Shown here: positions 25,320-32,855 of the stretch, piece after piece
How the letters are laid out: each line of letters starts with the position of its first letter
Position numbering within the stretch: the stretch's first letter is position 1
Assembly (NCBI GenBank): GCA_947445035.1
Contig: CANFCK010000027.1
Location: 1-58,667 of the forward strand
Length of the DNA stretch: 58,667 nucleotides
Reading direction: 5' to 3'
From: Deltaproteobacteria bacterium
GTDB taxonomy: Bacteria > Myxococcota_A > UBA796 > SXON01
Program-made: the position numbers and the translations under genes
The notes under the pieces: generated by a model
What the model was told of the DNA's origin: nothing
What the model saw: the letters and a program-made list of their open reading frames with translations, nothing else
The model's database searches: none

Positions 25320-25348
25320 TTGCGATATTCGGCACATTGCCTTACAAT
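25320..25348 (+). promoter_or_regulatory. sigma-70-type promoter for the gene at 25362
   Basis: TTGCGA (25320-25325) and TACAAT (25343-25348) lie 17 bases apart. This is one of the best-matching promoter pairs in the window. Predicted transcription would begin about 7 bases before the GTG at 25362. Confidence 0.55.
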
Positions 25349-25361
25349 CTGGCGTGCCGCG

Positions 25362-25790
25362 GTGCAGGCCAGCCTGGCCGACAGCGAATACCGCGCCCTG
25401 CGCTCCATCGACGGCGGCGCGCGAGACGGGGTCCACGAGCGGCTGGTCTCGTCCGGTGGTCCGGTCCTGATCGTCGGCGCTGGCGTGCGTGCAACGGCCG
25501 ACGGCGGCGGCCACTGGCTCGACAACGGAGTCGAGTGCAGCGAGGTCTACGTCGTCGATGGATCGACGGTGCTCGGGCGCCACGAGGGCTCATTCAAGCT
25601 CGGCGCCATGGAGCAGGGCGGGCCACGCTGGCTCGCCACCTTGACACGCGCCGTAGAATCCACACGCCGCCCGCCCAGTCGAACTGATCGCGGCCTGCGG
25701 GATAGGCCCCCGCTCGATGAAGCGCCCCGAAATCCTCGCCCCCGCGGGCGACGAGCCCGCGCTCGCCGCGGCGTTGGCTTCGGGGGCTGA
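25362..25790 (+). CDS. hypothetical protein overlapping the U32 gene
   Basis: An open frame of 142 residues starting MQASLADSEYRALRSIDGGA. The first 100 residues have clear coding character (strong third-position GC, segments such as PVLIVGAGVRATADGGG and CSEVYVVDGSTVLG). After about 25660 the codon pattern becomes irregular, and the final 25 codons overlap the U32 gene in another frame and are Arg-rich. The true protein may end in a different frame, or it may be a broken gene. It has its own promoter. I do not recognise the family. Confidence 0.45.
   Translation: MQASLADSEYRALRSIDGGARDGVHERLVSSGGPVLIVGAGVRATADGGGHWLDNGVECSEVYVVDGSTVLGRHEGSFKLGAMEQGGPRWLATLTRAVESTRRPPSRTDRGLRDRPPLDEAPRNPRPRGRRARARRGVGFGG
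25701..25706 (+). promoter_or_regulatory. -10-like hexamer of the U32 gene
   Basis: GATAGG ends ten bases before the ATG at 25717, again with no ribosome binding site between. Confidence 0.35.
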
Positions 25791-28278
25791 CGCGGTCTAT
25801 TTGGGCCTCGACGAAGGGCTCAACGCCCGCGCGCGTGCCAAGAATTTTCCAGTCGCGACGCTACCCGCGCTCGCTGATCGTATCCACCGAGCCGGCGCCC
25901 GCGCGTTCCTCACCCTGAACACGCTGGTGTTCGAGGACGAATTGCCGCTGCTGGAGGCGCTTCTGCGGGCGGCGGCGATGGCCGGGGTCGACGCGGTCAT
26001 CGTCCAGGATCCGGCGGTGGCGCTTTTGGCCGGGGCGCTGGCGCCGACGTTGCACATCCACGCGTCCACTCAGATGACCATCTCCAGCGCCGAAGCGGCG
26101 CGGCTGGCGGGGTCCTTCGGCTGTCGGCGCATCGTCCTCCCGCGCGAGCTGAGCCTCGCCGAGATCGGCCGCGTGGCGGCAGGGACCGACCTGGAGCTGG
26201 AGGTTTTCGTTCACGGCGCGCTGTGTGTGTCGTGGAGCGGCCAGTGCCTGACCAGCGAGGCGTGGGGCGGGCGCTCCGCCAATCGCGGGCAGTGTGCGCA
26301 GTCCTGCCGGCTGCCGTACACGCTCGTCGTCGATGGGCGGCCGGTCGACACCGCGGACGTACGCTACCTGCTGTCACCCCTCGATCAGGCCGCTTTTTAC
26401 GCGCTCCCCGGGCTGGTCAAGCTCGGGGTGGCCAGCCTCAAGATCGAGGGTCGGATGAAGGGGCCGGCCTACGTCATGACCGCGGTCCAAGGCTATCGGC
26501 GGGCGCTCGACGCCATCGAGTCCGGCGCCGCTCCACAGCCCGCCGCCGACCTGGCGCGCATGGCGCTGACCTACTCACGCGGTCTCGGGGAGGGCTTCTT
26601 CGCGGGGGACGACCACCAGCGCCTTGTCGAGGGTCGTTTCCCCAAACACCGCGGCGTGTGTTTCGGGCGGGTGGTGGAGGTTGGCCGGTCGAGCGTGCGG
26701 GTGGAGCCCGAGGGGCGCCAGGGCACCGGTGGCGTCGGCCTTTCGGGGGCGATCGGCACCGACGCGGGCGCCCAGCGGGAGGCGGCGATCACCCCGATTC
26801 CGGGCCTCGGCGTCGGTTTCGACACCAGCCATCCGGAGGCGGAGGAGCCGGGTGGCACGGTTTGGGGCGTGGCCCCGGCGGGGGAGGGGTGGTGGTTGCA
26901 ATTCCCCAGGGAGAACACCAGCCTAACCAGGGTGTCGGTCGGGGACCGGGTTTGGATCACGCGGGATCCTCGACTGGACCTCGAGGCCGAGCGCCTGTGC
27001 GCGCAGGGCGAGCCGGAAGGCCGCCTCCCGGTCGACGTCGTGATCTCGGGCGCGCTCGGCGAGCCGCTGCGCGTGCGGATGCGCTGCCGTGAGGTCGAGG
27101 TCGAGTCCGTCGTCGGCGAGCTGGCCGCCGCGGCGGGGGGCGGGCTCACCGTCATGCTCCTCCGAGAGAAGTTGGGCGCCTTCGGTGGCACCCCCTTCCG
27201 CCTCCGCGAGCTGGATGCCAGCGGGCTCGCAGCGGGTCTTCACCTCGCGCCGAGTATGCTCAAGGCGTGTCGGCGGGACCTGTCGCCGCAGCTCCTCGAT
27301 CGGGTCCTCGCGTCGTTCCGGCACGAGGTCGCCGCGGAGGGTGTCACCGAGCGGGTGGTCGCGCAGGCGGTGGCGCTCCAGGCCGCTCGCCCGTGGCGCC
27401 CGTCGGCGGCGCCAGCGCTGGTGCCGCTGTGCCGAACCGACGCCCAGCTCGACGCGGTGATCGCGGCCGGTCTGCCCGCCGTAGAGCTGGACTGGATGGA
27501 GATGGTCGGCCTCGGCCGCGCCGTCGAGCGCGCGCGGGCGGCCGGGCTGAACGTGGGCATCGCGACGGTGCGGGTGCACAAGCCTGGAGAAGAAGCGCTC
27601 GACCGGCGGATTGCCTCCCTTCTACCTGACTCGGTGCTCGTGCGCCATTGGGCAGGCCTGGTCCACTTCTCAGAGTTGCCCGAGGCCGAGCGGCCGGTGG
27701 TCCACGGGGACTTCTCCCTCAACGTCACCAACTCGGTGACGGCGCATCACCTCCTGGCGCGTGGCGCGGACACCCTCACCGCCGCGCACGACCTCGACGA
27801 AGCCCAGCTCATGGCGCTCTTGGCGCGCTTTCCGGCGGAGCGGCTGACGGTCGTTGCCCACCACCACATCGCCACCTTTCACACCCAACACTGCGTCTAC
27901 GCCCACACCCTCTCCGCTGGTCGCGACTACAAGTCATGTGGTCGCCCCTGCGAGGCCCACCGCGTCTCGCTCAAAGACGATGCGGGCCGCGAACATCCGG
28001 TGGTGGTGGACGTCGGCTGTCGCAACACGGTTTTCGACGCCCGCGCCCAATCGGCGGCGCGAGCGTTGCCCAGGTTGATGGCGGCCGGCGTTCGTCGGTT
28101 TCGTGTTGAGTTCGTGTGGGAGTCGCAGGCCGAGACCGCTGCCGTGCTCGCCGCATACTCGGGGCTTCTCGCGGGCACGATGGCCGCCGGCGAAGTGCTC
28201 CGCCGGGTATCGGCGCACGAACAGTTCGGAGTCACATCCGGCACGATGCGCACGATGCGCGACGAGGCCCGCGAATGA
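25717..28278 (+). CDS. U32-family RNA hydroxylation protein (RlhA/TrhP-like)
   Basis: An 853-residue member of the peptidase U32 family; characterised members (RlhA, TrhP) hydroxylate rRNA or tRNA rather than cut proteins. EILAPAGDEPALAAALASGA at the N-terminus and HGALCVSWSGQCLTSE are the family core. Cys170, Cys177, Cys193 and Cys197 are candidate Fe-S ligands. SLKIEGRMKGPAYV ends the barrel domain. The C-terminal half is long, with a DUF3656-like part, and a late Cys-rich block (HTQHCVYAHTLSAG, then YKSCGRPCEAH). RlhA of E. coli has 653 residues, so this is an enlarged form. The specific substrate is not known. Confidence 0.8.
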   Translation: MKRPEILAPAGDEPALAAALASGADAVYLGLDEGLNARARAKNFPVATLPALADRIHRAGARAFLTLNTLVFEDELPLLEALLRAAAMAGVDAVIVQDPAVALLAGALAPTLHIHASTQMTISSAEAARLAGSFGCRRIVLPRELSLAEIGRVAAGTDLELEVFVHGALCVSWSGQCLTSEAWGGRSANRGQCAQSCRLPYTLVVDGRPVDTADVRYLLSPLDQAAFYALPGLVKLGVASLKIEGRMKGPAYVMTAVQGYRRALDAIESGAAPQPAADLARMALTYSRGLGEGFFAGDDHQRLVEGRFPKHRGVCFGRVVEVGRSSVRVEPEGRQGTGGVGLSGAIGTDAGAQREAAITPIPGLGVGFDTSHPEAEEPGGTVWGVAPAGEGWWLQFPRENTSLTRVSVGDRVWITRDPRLDLEAERLCAQGEPEGRLPVDVVISGALGEPLRVRMRCREVEVESVVGELAAAAGGGLTVMLLREKLGAFGGTPFRLRELDASGLAAGLHLAPSMLKACRRDLSPQLLDRVLASFRHEVAAEGVTERVVAQAVALQAARPWRPSAAPALVPLCRTDAQLDAVIAAGLPAVELDWMEMVGLGRAVERARAAGLNVGIATVRVHKPGEEALDRRIASLLPDSVLVRHWAGLVHFSELPEAERPVVHGDFSLNVTNSVTAHHLLARGADTLTAAHDLDEAQLMALLARFPAERLTVVAHHHIATFHTQHCVYAHTLSAGRDYKSCGRPCEAHRVSLKDDAGREHPVVVDVGCRNTVFDARAQSAARALPRLMAAGVRRFRVEFVWESQAETAAVLAAYSGLLAGTMAAGEVLRRVSAHEQFGVTSGTMRTMRDEARE

Positions 28279-28526
28279 AATCCGCTCGCGACGAGCTCGA
28301 CCGCATCGACAACGCAATCTTGGCGCTTCTGGGGGAACGTGGCCGCGTGGTGGCGGAGCTTTGGCACCAAAAGGGCGCGGCGGGGATGCCGACCATGGAT
28401 GCCGAGCGCGAACGGTCGATTTTCGCGAGGCTTCGGGCGCAGGCGATTCAGGCGGGGATGGACGCCGACGCGGTCGAGCGGGTGTTTCGGCAGGTGGTGG
28501 GCGGGACGTTTTGGGCGGAGCGGTAG
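28275..28526 (+). CDS. AroQ-type chorismate mutase
   Basis: An 83-residue helical protein that should rearrange chorismate to prephenate. It starts ARDELDRIDNAILALLGERG, the classic AroQ first helix, with later residues (DAERERSIFARLRAQA) forming the second and third helices. The length fits single-domain mutases. The ATG overlaps the U32 TGA by four bases. The usual Lys after the first helix (R..V..V...K) appears as H/K in ELWHQKGA. A rare alternative is a related AroQ-fold lyase. Confidence 0.75.
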   Translation: MKSARDELDRIDNAILALLGERGRVVAELWHQKGAAGMPTMDAERERSIFARLRAQAIQAGMDADAVERVFRQVVGGTFWAER

Positions 28527-28629
28527 GCGGCCATCGTCGGACTGTCGCTATGAACCAAGCTCGTCGCCGCACTCGGGGGGGGGGCACGGTCGGGCGCGGG
28601 CGGTTGAGGCCGTGGCGAAAACGGCAAGA

Positions 28630-28653
28630 GCCGAAACGGTTTCCCGTTCCGGC
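28630..28653 (+). terminator. hairpin between convergent genes
   Basis: GCCGAAACGG and CCGTTCCGGC pair over 10 positions with one mismatch around a TTTC tetraloop. It lies between the chorismate mutase gene and the convergent gene at 28683, so it could work on both strands. It has no T-run. The rest of 28527-28682 holds no gene. Confidence 0.5.
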
Positions 28654-28682
28654 CCGGCGTTCGCAGCAGCGGATAGCGGTGG

Positions 28683-29786
28683 CTAGTACGTCGCGGGCTG
28701 GTGGCGGCGCTCGTCGCGCTCGTCCTCGTCGTGGTGCTCCCCGTGGTCCCCACGGCACCCCTGATGATCGTCGGGGGCATGCTGCCCGCGGTCACGCTCC
28801 ACCTGGCCAAAGTCAAGCTCCGCCGCTGCGTAGGGCGCGACCCGGACGAAGCTCCGTTCCACGAGTCGCCCGTCGAGAGTGCGCATCTCCAAGAGCACCT
28901 CGCCCAGAGGCAGGAGAAGGGTCAGCTCCTGACGGGGGGCCAGGGTGGCGAGGATGCGACCATCGGCGAAGACCCGGATCACGTCGTCGTCTCGGCTCTG
29001 GAGCTGGACCAGCCCGGTCTCCGGGGCGTCGACCTGCATTCGGGCGCCGCTGAAGGGGCGGACGCTCACGCGCTGACGGTCCAGCAGTTGGCCGCCGATC
29101 CGCTCGGTGCTCACCTCTACGAAGCCCACCGCAACGCGCTGGAAGACGGCACGTCCGCCCGCGGCGATGCGCTGTTCGGCGCGCCCCACGCTGACCTCGA
29201 CCGCAATGGGCAGCGGGTTGTCGACCACCAGGTCGGCGAAGCGGGGCGCCTCGGCCACGAGCACGCTTTCGCTGAAGGCGCGCAGGAAGACCGACTCGGA
29301 CTCCAGGCGCTGGCCGCGGGCGTAGGCCGTCAGCTCCACGGCGCCGAGGGGCAGGCTGACGATGCGGGAGGCGCCCGCGTCGAGCTCGGCGATCTCCCGA
29401 CCATCGGCGAAGAACTCGGCCTCGACGCCCGTTTCGTTGATGAGACGAACCTTGGCGGAGCGGGGTGCCGTCGCGTCGACATGGGTGACGCGGTGGTCGT
29501 AGACCCGCACCTCCTTGTTGAAAAGCGAGAAGCTGGTGCCGTACATCCCGTAGCTGGCGCGCACGTCCACGCGGCCTTCCGGTGCCGAGAAGCACTCGAT
29601 TTCGCCGGGGGAAAGGGTGCGGGTCCCGCCGCCTTCGACGCTCACCGTCAGCGTGACGCCGGCGCGGTTCTGCACCTCCACGACGCCCCGATCCCCGTCC
29701 CGGTTGTAGCGCGAGCGCGCCTCGGCGGGGGCGGAGATGGTCGCGAGAGCGAGCGCGGCGAGAGTGGTGAACAGTGCGGGTTTCAT
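28683..29786 (-). CDS. secreted protein with Asp/His-rich tail
   Basis: A 367-residue exported protein. MKPALFTTLAALALATISAPAEA is a clear signal peptide. The body consists of repeated beta-type units, each ending with a set of DG.E/L...A motifs: ADGREIAELDAGASRIVSLP, and later ADGRILATLAPRQELTLLLP, which are similar and suggest internal duplication. The last 30 residues are rich in Asp, His, Glu and Arg (DDHQGCRGDHGEHHDED), as in a metal-binding tail. A GAGGAG ribosome binding site lies nine bases before the ATG. The function is unknown; carboxypeptidase-like or PEGA-like surface folds are possible. Confidence 0.75.
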   Translation of the reverse strand: MKPALFTTLAALALATISAPAEARSRYNRDGDRGVVEVQNRAGVTLTVSVEGGGTRTLSPGEIECFSAPEGRVDVRASYGMYGTSFSLFNKEVRVYDHRVTHVDATAPRSAKVRLINETGVEAEFFADGREIAELDAGASRIVSLPLGAVELTAYARGQRLESESVFLRAFSESVLVAEAPRFADLVVDNPLPIAVEVSVGRAEQRIAAGGRAVFQRVAVGFVEVSTERIGGQLLDRQRVSVRPFSGARMQVDAPETGLVQLQSRDDDVIRVFADGRILATLAPRQELTLLLPLGEVLLEMRTLDGRLVERSFVRVAPYAAAELDFGQVERDRGQHAPDDHQGCRGDHGEHHDEDERDERRHQPATY

Positions 29787-29953
29787 CTGATGACTCCTCG
29801 GTTGATGGGACCGGTTGGTCCACGCCTCAAGGACGCCTCGACCGGGGTGGACATTCAAAAGCGGCGCCGCACCCCGGCAACGATTTGTCGCGGGTGGGCG
29901 GTGACCTGAGGGGAGGTGGGCGCGCCTCACGCGGCGCCGCACAGGAGGCAGCC

Positions 29954-30106
29954 ATGCAGTGGCGCTGGCACCCGCGCGCGACCGAGGGCGCACCGGTTCG
30001 CGCCCAGTTCGACATCGCCTTCGTGCGCCGGCGGTGCCTTTTCCCGGTTGACGGGTCAATCCCGGGTGCGTACCGTCGTCAAGAACCCGTGTGTTCCGAT
30101 GCCTGA
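29954..30106 (+). CDS. small protein of 50 residues upstream of the HNH gene
   Basis: Starts MQWRWHPRATEGAPVRAQFD and ends CSDA. It has one of the clearest ribosome binding sites in the window (GGAGG at 29944-29948, five bases before the ATG), and the first 30 codons have typical third-position GC. Its end overlaps the HNH start by eight bases, so it may be a coupled leader. Later codons look less typical and contain a promoter-like pair. The intergenic part 29787-29953 holds nothing else that I can identify. Confidence 0.5.
   Translation: MQWRWHPRATEGAPVRAQFDIAFVRRRCLFPVDGSIPGAYRRQEPVCSDA
30048..30076 (+). promoter_or_regulatory. candidate promoter of the HNH gene
   Basis: TTGACG (30048-30053), 17 bases, TACCGT (30071-30076). 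TTGACGGGTCAA at 30048-30059 is a perfect inverted repeat of five bases around GG, so a repressor could sit on the -35. Confidence 0.4.
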
Positions 30107-30731
30107 CGTCTTGCAACTCAACGCTGATTACACCCCGATGAAGGTGATTCGTTGGGAACGCGCCGTCGAGCTCACCCTCGCTGAGAAGGTGGTGCTCGTC
30201 GACAGCTGGCCGGGCCGGTACGTCCGCTCCGCGTCGTTGGCCATGCCCTGGCCGGCAGTCGTAGCGTTGCGTCGGTATACGGTACTGCGAGGGAAAGTTC
30301 GTTTTTCCTCGCGTAGCGTCCAGGCGCGAGACAACTTCACCTGCGCGTACTGCGGCCTGCGACCGGTGCATCCTGACGGGAGGCCCGATCGGGTCCAGCT
30401 CACGATGGACCACGTCATCCCTCGCGCGCAGGCTCGCGACGGCATGGTGTACTTGCCGTGGTCGCGCAAGTGGGTGGGCGTCACCTGTTGGGAAAACGCA
30501 GCCACGGCCTGCCGGGCCTGCAACTGCCGTAAGGCTGCCAAGACCCCCGCGCAGGCGCACATGGGCCTCCGCATCTATCCCCGCGTCCCGACGCAGGGCG
30601 ATGCGCTGCGGATGACGATGGCGCGGCTCAGCACGGTTCCCGAGCCGTGGTTGCCGTGGTTGCCGTCGTCGGCGGTCCGCGTGGAAGAGACCGCTTCCCT
30701 CCCCGACGACGCTTCTTTCCGGCGGGCTTGA
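30099..30731 (+). CDS. HNH endonuclease
   Basis: A 210-residue protein with the HNH pattern: CAYCGLRP, then TMDHVIPRAQ (first His) and WENAATACRACNCRK (Asn and second Cys pair), i.e. a ββα-metal nuclease with a zinc knuckle. MPDVLQLNADYTPMKVIRWE is the typical N-terminus of a widespread stand-alone HNH family. Its cellular role is not known. The stop codon lies inside the -35 element of lexA, so lexA directly follows. The link with lexA may hint at a DNA-damage role; this is inference only. Confidence 0.85.
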   Translation: MPDVLQLNADYTPMKVIRWERAVELTLAEKVVLVDSWPGRYVRSASLAMPWPAVVALRRYTVLRGKVRFSSRSVQARDNFTCAYCGLRPVHPDGRPDRVQLTMDHVIPRAQARDGMVYLPWSRKWVGVTCWENAATACRACNCRKAAKTPAQAHMGLRIYPRVPTQGDALRMTMARLSTVPEPWLPWLPSSAVRVEETASLPDDASFRRA

Positions 30732-30766
30732 CACCTGAGCGCCCGTACAGTAGTACAGGCGTACAG
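30728..30766 (+). promoter_or_regulatory. lexA promoter with three GTACAG repeats
   Basis: A perfect -35 TTGACA (30728-30733) is followed by a weak -10 TAGTAC (30751-30756, 17-base spacing). GTACAG occurs three times, at 30745-30750, 30753-30758 and 30761-30766, with an exact 8-base period. The repeats cover the -10 and reach into the AGGAG ribosome binding site (30765-30769). CTGAGCGCCCGTACAGT (30735-30751) resembles the M. xanthus LexA motif as I recall it (CT...GTTCAG). LexA autoregulation is therefore likely. Confidence 0.6.
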
Positions 30767-30775
30767 GAGTCCACC

Positions 30776-31411
30776 ATGGAACCGCTTCCCCCCCGCCAGC
30801 GTGAACTGCTCGATTTCGTGGCCGCGTACGCGGATCAGAAGGGCATTCCGCCCACGCTGCGGGAAATCGGGGAGGCGTTGGGAATCCGCTCCACCAACGG
30901 CGTCTCCGACCAGGTCAAGGCCCTCGTCAAAAAGGGGTACCTTGAACGAGTAGGGGACGCCCGCACCTCGCGCGGCATCCGCCTCACCCACGAAGCACGT
31001 GGCGGCTTCCGCGACAACTCCACGGTCGCGGTGCCCATCATCGGGCGGGTAGCGGCGGGCTCGCCGATCCTCGCCGAAGAAAACTACGCCGGCACCCTGC
31101 ACATGGATGCGACGATGATGCCCCACCAGGCGCCCGTCTTCGCCCTTGTGGTGCACGGCAACTCAATGATCGAGGATGGCATCCTCGACGGGGACTACGT
31201 CTTCGTGCGCAAGCAGGCCGAATGTCGCAATGGCGACATCATGGTGGCGATGGTCGATGGCGAGGCCACCTGCAAGCGGTTTTTCCGGGAGCGCAATCGT
31301 ATCCGTCTGCAGCCTGCAAACAGTGAGATGGAGCCCATCTATGTGGATTCGTCTCGCGACTTACAGGTCCTCGGCGTGGTGGTGGGCGTCTACCGCCGGG
31401 TGCAGGTATAG
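30776..31411 (+). CDS. lexA: SOS repressor LexA
   Basis: A 211-residue repressor of DNA-damage genes that self-cleaves when RecA filaments form. The winged-helix N-domain begins LPPRQRELLDFVAAYADQKG and has the recognition helix region TLREIGEALGIRSTNGVSD. The cleavage site is Ala94-Gly95 in GRVAAGSP. The catalytic Ser130 is in HGNSMIEDGI and Lys167 in EATCKRFF. The ATG is chosen because AGGAG lies seven bases upstream. The three upstream GTACAG repeats are probable operators. The histidine kinase operon begins 37 bases after it. Confidence 0.97.
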   Translation: MEPLPPRQRELLDFVAAYADQKGIPPTLREIGEALGIRSTNGVSDQVKALVKKGYLERVGDARTSRGIRLTHEARGGFRDNSTVAVPIIGRVAAGSPILAEENYAGTLHMDATMMPHQAPVFALVVHGNSMIEDGILDGDYVFVRKQAECRNGDIMVAMVDGEATCKRFFRERNRIRLQPANSEMEPIYVDSSRDLQVLGVVVGVYRRVQV

Positions 31412-31448
31412 CCGCGCCAGAAGCGCACGCACCGAGTAGGCTCTCTCG

Positions 31449-32855
31449 GTGGCTCCCACTCCTCGCCGCCGCTCCGCTTTGTGGGTGGAGATCGGTGTCA
31501 ACCTCGCGCTGTTGACCATCGCGGTCTCGGTCCTGGACGCCGGAGTCTTCTGGCTCGCGACACGATATGTGCTCCAGGAGGCGTCGGTGGACCTCGCGGA
31601 GAGTGCTGCCATCGTGGTTGCAGCGGAGGTCGATGCAGCCCCGCCAGAGCAGTGGGAGCTCATCGTTCGGAAAAACCGGGAGAGCGGGCTCCGCGGGCTC
31701 GCGATCTGGTCGGTGCGCGACGGAGTGGTGGTGGGGGACGCGGCGGAAGTGGACCACCTCGTCAAGCGGACCGTCGCGACGCACGCGGTGTATTCCGAGA
31801 TCGACGGCGACGCGGTGCGAGTGGTGGCGCCGGTGGGAAGTGGACGTCCGAGTTCGGTGATTAGCCTGCGGTACCCGTTGGCAAGGGTGGAGCGGCCGGC
31901 GTGGGGTGTCGTGGTCGGTCACACTCTTTTCGCGTCCGCGGTCATCGGCATTTTCGGGTGGTTCTTGTTCAGGCGCAATGTCGTCGATCCGATCCGGCGG
32001 ATCTCGGACGCGACGGTGCGGATCGCGGGCGGGGAGTTCGGAACGCCAGTCCCCGACGACGCGCCGCAAGAGCTGGCGGAGCTGGCGGCGGCGCTGTCTG
32101 CGATGGGGCAGGCGCTGTCCAGCTACCAGGCGCGCACCGCCGAGCAGTTGACGTCGTTGGCCGGCGCCAACGCCGAGCTGCGCCTGGCCCAGGACCTTCT
32201 GGTGCGGAGCGAAAAGCTGGCGGTGGTCGGCCGATTGATGGCGGGGCTCGCGCACGAGCTGGGCAATCCGCTGGCCGCGGTACGGGGCTACGTCGAGCTG
32301 GTGGTGGCCTCCCCCGGCGCCGACAACGTCGACATCCTCCGGCGTGCCCAAGTCGAGGTGGAGCGGATGCACCAACTCCTCCGCAGCCTTTTGGACTACG
32401 CGCGGGGGGATGAGTCCGAGCCGGGCCCGGTTTCCTTGGACGAACTTTTGGCGGAGGCGGTCCGCACCGTGCAACACCAGGTCGCCTTCCGGGGCGTCGC
32501 CGTCCGTGTTTCAGCGGGGGAGCCGCTTACAATTCAGGGCGAGGCGGCCAAGCTGCACCAGGTTCTGGTGAACCTGCTGCTCAACGCCGCCGCGGCCGGC
32601 GCGCGCAACGTTTCGCTGGCGGCGGTGGGTGTCGGGGCCACCATCCAGCTGATTGTCGAGGACGACGGGGAGGGGATCAGCGCGGAGAATCTACCTCGGT
32701 TGTTCGAGCCGTTTTTCTCTACGCGCCCGCCTGGGCAGGGCACGGGGCTGGGGCTTGCGACCGCGCTGCGAATCGTTGAACAGCACGGCGGGCGGATCGA
32801 GGCGACCAGCGTCGTGGGGAAGGGTAGTCGCTTCGTGTGCGTCTTTTCGGGGTGA
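31449..32855 (+). CDS. membrane sensor histidine kinase
   Basis: A 468-residue two-component sensor with TM segments at about 11-37 and 151-174, a periplasmic sensor of about 110 residues between them, HAMP (175-225), and a HisKA domain with the phospho-acceptor His269 in GLAHELGNPLAAVRGYVEL. The HATPase domain has NLLLNAA, EDDGEGIS (G1) and GTGLGLATA (G2). It resembles NtrB-like kinases. No response regulator is adjacent; instead it leads an envelope-protein operon, and its TGA overlaps the DUF4175 GTG. The start is a GTG with a poor ribosome binding site. Confidence 0.9.
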   Translation: MAPTPRRRSALWVEIGVNLALLTIAVSVLDAGVFWLATRYVLQEASVDLAESAAIVVAAEVDAAPPEQWELIVRKNRESGLRGLAIWSVRDGVVVGDAAEVDHLVKRTVATHAVYSEIDGDAVRVVAPVGSGRPSSVISLRYPLARVERPAWGVVVGHTLFASAVIGIFGWFLFRRNVVDPIRRISDATVRIAGGEFGTPVPDDAPQELAELAAALSAMGQALSSYQARTAEQLTSLAGANAELRLAQDLLVRSEKLAVVGRLMAGLAHELGNPLAAVRGYVELVVASPGADNVDILRRAQVEVERMHQLLRSLLDYARGDESEPGPVSLDELLAEAVRTVQHQVAFRGVAVRVSAGEPLTIQGEAAKLHQVLVNLLLNAAAAGARNVSLAAVGVGATIQLIVEDDGEGISAENLPRLFEPFFSTRPPGQGTGLGLATALRIVEQHGGRIEATSVVGKGSRFVCVFSG

